Positions 58,695-64,000 of a stretch of 64,000 bases of DNA are shown piece after piece. Location: positions 930,001 to 994,000 of the forward strand of contig NZ_BAABHA010000002.1 in NCBI RefSeq assembly GCF_039541855.1, read 5' to 3'. The first letter of the stretch is position 1. Each line of letters opens with the position of its first letter. This stretch comes from Solirubrum koreensis (GTDB taxonomy: Bacteria > Bacteroidota > Bacteroidia > Cytophagales > Hymenobacteraceae). The translations under genes were made by a program, and so were the position numbers. Under the pieces are notes generated by a model. That model saw nothing but the letters and a program-made list of their open reading frames with translations, ran no database searches and was not told where the DNA came from.

Positions 58695-59441
58695 TTAGCG
58701 CAGTAACTTAGGGTTTTGCTTGTAGCTCTCGGGACAGGGTATCTTATAAAAGGTGTAAGACACACTGACACCCGTCAAGAAATACCAATCCTGATCGTGC
58801 TTGTTGGCCAGAACAGGGCTTTGCTCACTCACGTTATCCAACAAGTCAGTAAATGCTTTGCGTGCGCCCGTTTCCAAACCGAGGTTCCAGTGCCGCGAAA
58901 GCGCCAATTTGAGGCCCACCCCGGCCGGAATAGCAAAGCCAAGCCGCGTAGCCGATACTTTGAAGCCCGGCTGTGGCCCGTCGGTTTTAACCGATGATAA
59001 AAAAGGCGCGACTCCTGCAAACACATAGGGGGTGAAGTGGATCTTGTCGCGGCGGTTTCGGTATTCTAGAAAATTATACTCTACTATACCTGCTGCTTCT
59101 AATACCGAGCCGCTCATACTGGCTTGCCGGAAAGCAGGTAATGGTAATGCGTTGTTGTTCTCGCCGGTAACGTTAGCATCGGCGGCGCGGAGCATGCCGT
59201 ATGCCACGTTGGCTCGTAACGTAATGGGTATTGATATATCCTTCCGGTAAAAGGCAAACACCGCGGGCCGGTTGTTGGCTATGCGGTATTCCGGCGACAA
59301 TTCGCCTTTGTAGGCCAATCCGCCCAGTCCGATACCTAGTTCACTGGTGTTTTGGGCGCTGGTACTGCAAGCAAAAAAAGCACCCCCAACTTGCACGAGG
59401 CAAGTGAGGAGTGCTTTTTGTGAGGTTGAGTTGATCATCAA
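58695..59441 (-). CDS. PorG-like (DUF6089) outer-membrane protein, second copy
   Basis: 248 residues with a signal-like N-terminus (KALLTCLVQVGGAFFACSTSA) and repeated beta strands: ELGIGLGGLAYKGELSPEYR, TLRANVAYGMLRAADANV, IVEYNFLEYRNRRDKIHFTP, YVFAGVAPFLSSV, ALSRHWNLGLETGARKAFTD and a final FLTGVSVSYTFYKIP. The pattern matches the upstream gene almost motif by motif, so they are paralogues. In Porphyromonas gingivalis PorG sits next to uppS-bamA-ompH genes and is part of the type IX secretion complex. It is 72 bases from uppS. Which copy is the functional PorG cannot be said. Confidence 0.85.
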   Translation of the reverse strand: MMINSTSQKALLTCLVQVGGAFFACSTSAQNTSELGIGLGGLAYKGELSPEYRIANNRPAVFAFYRKDISIPITLRANVAYGMLRAADANVTGENNNALPLPAFRQASMSGSVLEAAGIVEYNFLEYRNRRDKIHFTPYVFAGVAPFLSSVKTDGPQPGFKVSATRLGFAIPAGVGLKLALSRHWNLGLETGARKAFTDLLDNVSEQSPVLANKHDQDWYFLTGVSVSYTFYKIPCPESYKQNPKLLR

Positions 59442-59474
59442 ATCTGGCTGCGTTGGCAGGCAGCCAACGATTGA

Positions 59475-60365
59475 TTAACGGAATTTGGGACTCTTGATGC
59501 GGGGAGCAAGAATGTAGTTCACCGACAGACCAGTAACGATGTACCAGTCATCTTCATTGCTCTTGCCACGCTGACCACCGGCTTGGTTGGCAGTAGAGTA
59601 CGTACCATCAATACCTTTGGTGATGTCGTAGCCAAAGTATTGGGCCGCGCCGGGCGTCAGGTCGTTACGATTGGCTACGTAGTTCGTGCTTACGTCGTCG
59701 AGGTAGTCGGTGAAGGTTTTGCGCCAGCCGATTTCCAAACCCAGGTCAAAGCTCTTGTTCAGTTTGTAGCGTACACCGCCGCCGAAAGGAAGCGAGAACT
59801 GCCACAAGCCGTACTGGTCACCGGTTGCACGCTGGCCTTCAGTGCCGAGGGGCTGGAGCGCAATGTAGTTACCATTCTGGTCCAAACCTTTGGGGTTGTG
59901 GTGGAATGCAGCAACACCAGCGAATACATAAGGAACGAAATCCGGACGCTTCAGGTAGTTATTGCGGTTTTCGATCAGGTCAAACACGCCTACTACTGCA
60001 CCTTCCACGATATCGTTGCGGAAGTTCATGTTGCGGTTGAAGCGGTAACGGGCCTCCGGATCAGTGTCATCGGCGGCTTTAGCGTCGTCGCCGGTGATGC
60101 GGCCGTAAGACAAGCTACCACGAACGGAGATACGCGGAGCAAAGCGGTGCATAAAGGTCAAGCCGATGTTCGGACGCGTAGCGGCGAAGCGGAAGCTGGC
60201 AATGCTTGGCTTGGGGGTGATGTCCCCGAAGTAGTTCATAGCATTTAGGCTCACGCCCACAGTGTTGTACTGCTTACGCTTGCTGAACTGCTGTGCACTG
60301 GCTTGGCTGCTTACCAGCACCAGCGCCAGCACCAGCGACAGGGTGAGAGTCAAAAATTTCTTCAT
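59475..60365 (-). CDS. PorG-like (DUF6089) outer-membrane protein, first copy
   Basis: 296 residues with a signal peptide (MKKFLTLTLSLVLALVLVSS, cleaved near QASAQ). Barrel-type strands are NTVGVSLNAMNYFGDITPKP, PNIGLTFMHRFAPRISVRGS, VGVFDLIENRNNYLKRPDFV, YVFAGVAAFHHNPKGL, KLNKSFDLGLEIGWRKTFTD and a last IVTGLSVNYILAPRIK. Compared with its neighbour it has two insertions of about 20-25 residues. From gene order it is the better candidate for the T9SS protein PorG. It has a good promoter upstream and probably drives the second copy, uppS and bamA. Confidence 0.87.
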   Translation of the reverse strand: MKKFLTLTLSLVLALVLVSSQASAQQFSKRKQYNTVGVSLNAMNYFGDITPKPSIASFRFAATRPNIGLTFMHRFAPRISVRGSLSYGRITGDDAKAADDTDPEARYRFNRNMNFRNDIVEGAVVGVFDLIENRNNYLKRPDFVPYVFAGVAAFHHNPKGLDQNGNYIALQPLGTEGQRATGDQYGLWQFSLPFGGGVRYKLNKSFDLGLEIGWRKTFTDYLDDVSTNYVANRNDLTPGAAQYFGYDITKGIDGTYSTANQAGGQRGKSNEDDWYIVTGLSVNYILAPRIKSPKFR

Positions 60366-60433
60366 ATGGGGGCAAGGTTAAAATATCGAAGTCAAGAGAA
60401 GCAGACCCGTGTGGGCACGGTTGCAGTCGGGGA

Positions 60434-60467
60434 CAAAAGTAGCATGCTAAGCCAATTATAAAAACAA
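60434..60467 (-). promoter_or_regulatory. Promoter of the porG-uppS-bamA-ompH block
   Basis: On the minus strand, TTG (60465-60467) and TACTTTTG (60434-60441) separated by 23 bases; AT-rich between. Leader about 65 bases. Confidence 0.55.
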
Positions 60468-60489
60468 TTCATAGAAAAAATCCGATGCT

Positions 60490-61380
60490 TCATGCGCTGA
60501 ATGCTACGGAATTGCGGCGGTCGAGGCCCCAATTGAGCTTGCTGCGCAAGGTGCTCAGAAAATTAACATGATTGAGTTTAACCAGGCATGCATCAAAAGT
60601 TTCACGTCGCACCGCTATTTGCACGCTGTTTTCCACGGGCATCGACCGTGAATCGAGGGACAATAAGCAGTTGTTGCTGCGGCCTTCGATTTCAAAGGAA
60701 ATGACACTGCGGTCAGGGACAATCAGGGGGCGAACATTGAGATTGTGCGGACATACGGGAGCTATGGTAAAATTGTTGGTTTGCGGTAGCATAACAGGCC
60801 CCCCACAACTCAATGAATACCCCGTAGATCCGGTTGGTGTTGAGACAATTAGCCCATCGGCCCAGTACGAGTTTAAATATTCACCGTCGATGTAGGTATG
60901 CACGACAATCATGGAAGACGTATCGCGCTTGAGGATGGAAAATTCGTTCAGCCCGAAGTTCAGCCCGCCGAATACATCGGGGTCGGTGTCTACGTGAATG
61001 AGGCTGCGACGGTCGAGCACGAAGTGGCCGCGAAAGAGGGCATCGACGGCTTGGGCAATGCGCTCAAGGGTTATGGTAGCCAGGAAGCCCAGGCGCCCGG
61101 TGTTTATTCCTAGAATGGGTATTTCCTGGCGGCCCACATAGGTAACGGTATCGAGCAGGGTGCCGTCGCCGCCAATGCTGAGCACGAACTGCGTACCCGT
61201 AAGGGAGTCCCCGTGGCGGAAGGTGGTGAGGCCATCAGGTAGCTGCAGGCCGTCGAGGTGCTGGCGAAAAGGTTCGGCAACGCTGATGGTGGCCCCGCGG
61301 GCGGCCAGATCATCGAACAAAGCCTGAAGAAAAGGGGCCGCAGCCGGCTCAAAGGGCTTGCCCAGAATAGCAATGCGCAT
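60490..61380 (-). CDS. nadK: NAD kinase
   Basis: 296 residues from the ATG ending at 61380; the open frame upstream (to 61398) adds six residues. The N-terminal IAILGKPFEPAAAPFLQALF is followed by the catalytic SIGGDGTLLDTVTYVG (GGDGT at 70-74), and GINTGRLGFLATI. The C-terminal domain has ADGLIVSTPTGSTGYSLSCGGPVM and PHNLNVRPLIVPD. It phosphorylates NAD to NADP. The same gene order nadK-porG-uppS-bamA occurs in other Bacteroidota by recollection. Confidence 0.96.
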   Translation of the reverse strand: MRIAILGKPFEPAAAPFLQALFDDLAARGATISVAEPFRQHLDGLQLPDGLTTFRHGDSLTGTQFVLSIGGDGTLLDTVTYVGRQEIPILGINTGRLGFLATITLERIAQAVDALFRGHFVLDRRSLIHVDTDPDVFGGLNFGLNEFSILKRDTSSMIVVHTYIDGEYLNSYWADGLIVSTPTGSTGYSLSCGGPVMLPQTNNFTIAPVCPHNLNVRPLIVPDRSVISFEIEGRSNNCLLSLDSRSMPVENSVQIAVRRETFDACLVKLNHVNFLSTLRSKLNWGLDRRNSVAFSA

Positions 61381-61410
61381 AGCAAGTAGCAGCCTCAATG
61401 GCTGGAAGAA

Positions 61411-62850
61411 TCAGATGGGGAATTCACTGCGGAAAAAAAAACCACCGAAGCCATGCCGCGTGCGGGTGTACTCCAGGGTAAACACCCGGTCATAATACGT
61501 GACCAGGTGCAAGCCGATGCCCACGCTGGCTAACAGTTGGTTGGGCAATTGGTTGGTGCGCGGCACGGTGCGCTCGGCCACGTACCCGGCGTCGGTAAAT
61601 GTATTCAAATAGAGCTGCAACGGCACCGAGCCGAAGCGGGGGTCGTTGAAAAATGGCAAACGCAGCTCGTTGGCATCGAGCAATCGATACGAGAAGCCTT
61701 GGCGCAGCAAGCCGTAATGCCGGCCGTCCACGACGTACGCGTCGTAACCGCGAACCGAGGCCCGTTTGAAACCGAGGGCATGGCTGTCGGTATAAGCCAG
61801 GCGCCGGGCAAAGCGTAACCGGCCTTCTGCGCTGGCACTGTAATAGAAACGGCGGCCGAGGTCGAAATACCGGGCATAGCGGCCCAACAAGCTGGTGATG
61901 GGCGGGGTATTAGAGCCGAGGAAAGCGCGCTGCGTGAGGCTGAGCTGCACGAAGCGGCCCGTGAGCGGATACGCGAAAGTATTTCGCTCGTTCACGGTTC
62001 GGCTAAGCACCATATCAACGTAGCGGCGCTGGTTTCCGGACAAGAAATACGTGGGGTTGCGGCGGCTGATAGAGTCACTGACCTGCTCGTTGAAATAAAA
62101 GCCTTCGAGAGTAGTGAGGCGCTGTACATCGCGGCGCCAGCGCAGACCGCCCGTTACGTACCATCGCTCAATGGGGAAATCTTGGTCGTCGCGGAACGCA
62201 ATGAGGCTGTCGTTTCGGGTGGTAAAGTCGAGGGCGTGGCTGCGGTAATACGAGCCGCCAGCTGAAATACCGGCGCCGCGCCGGCCCAATTGCGGTACAG
62301 TGTAAAAGAGCTCGTAGCGGCGGTTAAAGCCTAGCTGCAGGTTCCCGCGAATTTCTTCGTTACGCCCACGGAAGTTGCTGCGCACGAGGTATAACCCGTA
62401 GTCGATCCGGCGCCACCGGTCAGGCCGATTGTACCAAGCCTTAAAGTTGCGGTCGGCAATGCCCAGAACTGGTACCGGGAAGGTATACCAGCGTTCCTGC
62501 ACGGCGATGAGCACGATCAACTCGCCGTCGCGGCAGGTTATCTGTTGCTGCACACTGGTGAAAAGGCGCAGGTTAAACAGGCGCAAGCGGTTTTCCTCGA
62601 GGCGCCCCGTCAGGCTGGCAACGTTCAACGAGTCACCTTCGCGATAGTCGAGCTCGGCCCGCAGAATCCGTTCTTTGGTAACGTTATTCCCCGCGAAAAG
62701 CACTTGTTTAACGCGCACCTTTTGGTACCCCGGGCACTGCGTCAGCATCAGGCTGTCAACCGCAAAACGCCGCAGGCTATCGGGAGCCGCTGGCGCCGTG
62801 GACGCAAAGCCGAGCAGCCCGCCCGCTAAAAACGCAGCCGCCAGCACCAA
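61411..62850 (-). CDS. BamA/TamA-like outer-membrane protein with one POTRA domain
   Basis: 479 residues starting at a TTG (62850) or GTG (62847): an in-frame TGA at 60-62 just upstream rules out anything longer. A signal peptide (AAAFLAGGLLGFASTA) is followed by a single POTRA (about 43-120: VKQVLFAGNNVTKERILRAE, LVIAVQERWYTFP-like) and a barrel (about 135-479) with strands such as IRGNLQLGFNRRYELFYTV, FVQLSLTQRAFLG and the terminal GFGGFFFRSEFPI. The Omp85 family inserts or exports through the outer membrane; with one POTRA it is not BamA itself. It abuts the CBS gene and nadK. Confidence 0.82.
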   Translation of the reverse strand: MVLAAAFLAGGLLGFASTAPAAPDSLRRFAVDSLMLTQCPGYQKVRVKQVLFAGNNVTKERILRAELDYREGDSLNVASLTGRLEENRLRLFNLRLFTSVQQQITCRDGELIVLIAVQERWYTFPVPVLGIADRNFKAWYNRPDRWRRIDYGLYLVRSNFRGRNEEIRGNLQLGFNRRYELFYTVPQLGRRGAGISAGGSYYRSHALDFTTRNDSLIAFRDDQDFPIERWYVTGGLRWRRDVQRLTTLEGFYFNEQVSDSISRRNPTYFLSGNQRRYVDMVLSRTVNERNTFAYPLTGRFVQLSLTQRAFLGSNTPPITSLLGRYARYFDLGRRFYYSASAEGRLRFARRLAYTDSHALGFKRASVRGYDAYVVDGRHYGLLRQGFSYRLLDANELRLPFFNDPRFGSVPLQLYLNTFTDAGYVAERTVPRTNQLPNQLLASVGIGLHLVTYYDRVFTLEYTRTRHGFGGFFFRSEFPI

Positions 62851-62851
62851 C

Positions 62852-63532
62852 CTAGAAGCTCAGGTAGCGCATCAAGGAATCGAGACGTTCCTGATCGGAT
62901 TCGGTTATTTCGCTGGAGCCACTGAACTGGGCCGTTATAACGTAGCCGAAACGCTCGAGCGTAGCCACGATGCGGCCCATGCTGCCGGTGTTGATTTTCA
63001 GGGTGAGCCGGATGCGGTGCGGCTCAAGCTCGTCCTGGGCCACGTGGGCACTGAGGATTTTGGCGTTGTTTTCCTCCACGTAGCGGCTGATCTGGCTCAA
63101 GGAGTAGTCGCGCTCGTCCATGGCCAGCACCAGAATGCCGTTGTCGCCGGCGGCACCCGGCAATTGACCGAAGGCCGCGAGGGTGTCGCCCACAGTCACC
63201 ACCCCAATGTATTCGCTTTCCTCCCCCAGCACCGGCACCAGCTGCACTTTGTTACGGATGGCCATTTCCATCACGGTATAAAAGTGCTGGTCGCGCTGCA
63301 CGTGCACGTCGGCAAAGCCAAAGGGCACGGTGGAAAGCAACTGGTCGGGGTCGGCGGCCACATCGATGAGGTCGGCTTCGGTGACCATGCCGCGGTATTC
63401 TCGGTTTTGCACCACCGGGAGCTGATCCACGTGGAATTCCTCCAGCCAACGCGCGGCTTTGCCAGCTGAGTCGGAAACCTTCAGCGGGGGAATCATTTGA
63501 TTAAGCAGGTCTTCGGCGAGCATCGAATGCAT
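62852..63532 (-). CDS. CBS-domain protein with C-terminal ACT-like domain (AcuB-like)
   Basis: 226 residues. Two CBS domains cover about 1-135 (EDLLNQMIPPLKVSDSAGKA, LPVVQNREYRGMVTEADLID, FYTVMEMAIRNKVQLVPVL, YIGVVTVGDTLAAF), and a region of ACT character follows (ILVLAMDERDYSLSQISRYV, RIRLTLKINTGSMGRIVATL). CBS pairs bind adenosyl nucleotides such as AMP, ATP or c-di-AMP. The CBS-CBS-ACT layout is that of AcuB. Its stop is 1 base from the start of the single-POTRA barrel gene, so they are coupled; functional link unknown. Confidence 0.88.
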   Translation of the reverse strand: MHSMLAEDLLNQMIPPLKVSDSAGKAARWLEEFHVDQLPVVQNREYRGMVTEADLIDVAADPDQLLSTVPFGFADVHVQRDQHFYTVMEMAIRNKVQLVPVLGEESEYIGVVTVGDTLAAFGQLPGAAGDNGILVLAMDERDYSLSQISRYVEENNAKILSAHVAQDELEPHRIRLTLKINTGSMGRIVATLERFGYVITAQFSGSSEITESDQERLDSLMRYLSF

Positions 63533-63580
63533 GGCGGCTCGGGAAAAGCAGTGGAAAGTGGCAACCGTATAAGCGGCAAG

Positions 63581-63609
63581 CGCCCGGCAGGGTTTTCGGC
63601 TGCCGGGCG
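63581..63609. terminator. Hairpin after the hydrolase gene
   Basis: A perfect 10-bp stem (CGCCCGGCAG / CTGCCGGGCG) between the hydrolase and the CBS gene, without a T-tract on the minus strand. Confidence 0.4.
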
Positions 63610-63703
63610 TGTTGTGTACGGAGGCGGCGCCCGGAAGCTACAAGGCGGAACGAACTTTTGCCAGCTCGTGCTGCCGGATTTGCCGCTCTTACCGGAAAGA
63701 TGC

Positions 63704-64000
63704 CTAAATGCTGGCGGTAGGTTGCAAGACTTCCTGCGCCAAGAATGCACGCAACAGGCGGTTGAACGCCTGCGGCCGCTCCATCATGGGGGCGTGGCCA
63801 CAATGGTCGAGAAAGTGCAGTTCGGCGCGGGGCAGCAGGCGGTTGAACTCGTGAGCTACTACGGGGGGGGTAATGGTGTCGTTCAGGCCCCAGATTAACA
63901 GGGTAGGCACTTTAATCCGACTCAGGTCTTTACCGAGGTTATGCCGCTGCGCCGAACGCGCTATGGTAATGATGCGCAAACACTTGGAGTTGGAATTGGT
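63704..64000 (-). CDS. Alpha/beta-fold hydrolase, N-terminus cut by window end
   Basis: 99 codons of a C-terminal part; the 5' end lies beyond position 64000. The strand-loop IKVPTLLIWGLNDTITPPVVA carries the acidic residue (D in GLNDTITP) of the catalytic triad, and HFLDHCGHAPMMERPQAFNRLL carries the catalytic His. This is the standard alpha/beta hydrolase C-terminal layout. The nucleophile is outside the window, so the reaction cannot be assigned. It is upstream of the CBS gene, separated by 171 bases and a hairpin. Confidence 0.88.
   Translation of the reverse strand, partial: TNSNSKCLRIITIARSAQRHNLGKDLSRIKVPTLLIWGLNDTITPPVVAHEFNRLLPRAELHFLDHCGHAPMMERPQAFNRLLRAFLAQEVLQPTASI

Overview
The window looks like a chromosomal segment from a high-GC member of Bacteroidota, most likely Hymenobacteraceae (Hymenobacter-like). 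The evidence is gliding/T9SS genes (gldB, gldD, two PorG/DUF6089-type proteins), a Bacteroidota-type ECF sigma factor near a carboxypeptidase-regulatory-domain TonB receptor, an exbB-exbD-exbD-tonB operon, -7 boxes of the TAnnTTTG type, and few Shine-Dalgarno sequences. I see no rRNA, tRNA, CRISPR array, insertion sequence or prophage. Most of the window is core genome.

Layout. 1-5.2 kb: a TonB-dependent receptor (cut by the window start), a GIN-domain lipoprotein, an ECF sigma factor and an MFS exporter. 5.4-10.9 kb: a DUF6799-type secreted protein, a second ECF sigma factor overlapping a possible mini anti-sigma gene, nth, a glycosyltransferase, gldB and a small outer-membrane barrel. 10.9-19.1 kb: rng, a 29-residue basic ribosome-type protein, a TPR protein, HU, then mutY-ssb-gldD-recG. 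19.1-21.5 kb: uncharacterised secreted proteins. 21.6-30 kb: a fatty-acid beta-oxidation block on the minus strand (marR-fadN-fadA-fadE in transcription order, with fadD just upstream), with palindromic repeats between genes. 30.1-33.8 kb: an arginase-fold protein with eroded metal ligands, a cytochrome-b5-like protein, murQ and small proteins. 33.9-38 kb: der, era and hemH. 38.0-40 kb: an intact-looking promoter and SAM-I riboswitch followed by a non-coding stretch, a C-terminal remnant of a sulfite-reductase-type flavoprotein and a TSUP-family permease; I read this as a decayed sulfur-assimilation locus. 40-45.3 kb: a PRC-barrel protein, a cysteine desulfurase, glmM and mazG. 45.4-52.6 kb: the Ton energy operon, with two tonB genes, a PstS-like lipoprotein and a TPR protein. 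52.7-64 kb: an envelope-biogenesis block on the minus strand: a hydrolase (cut by the window end), a CBS protein, a single-POTRA barrel, nadK, two porG-like genes, uppS, bamA, two ompH/skp genes and an rluD-type synthase.

Together the genes cover outer-membrane assembly (BamA, Skp/OmpH, UppS), Ton-driven import, gliding/T9SS export, base-excision repair (Nth, MutY) with RecG and SSB, wall-sugar metabolism (GlmM, MurQ) and fatty-acid degradation. I did not find a convincing wholly new system. The best leads are the orphan SAM riboswitch with its decayed target, the tandem PorG-like genes, the ECF sigma factor with a hydrophobic tail and no FecR partner, and the repeated palindromic element in the fad block.
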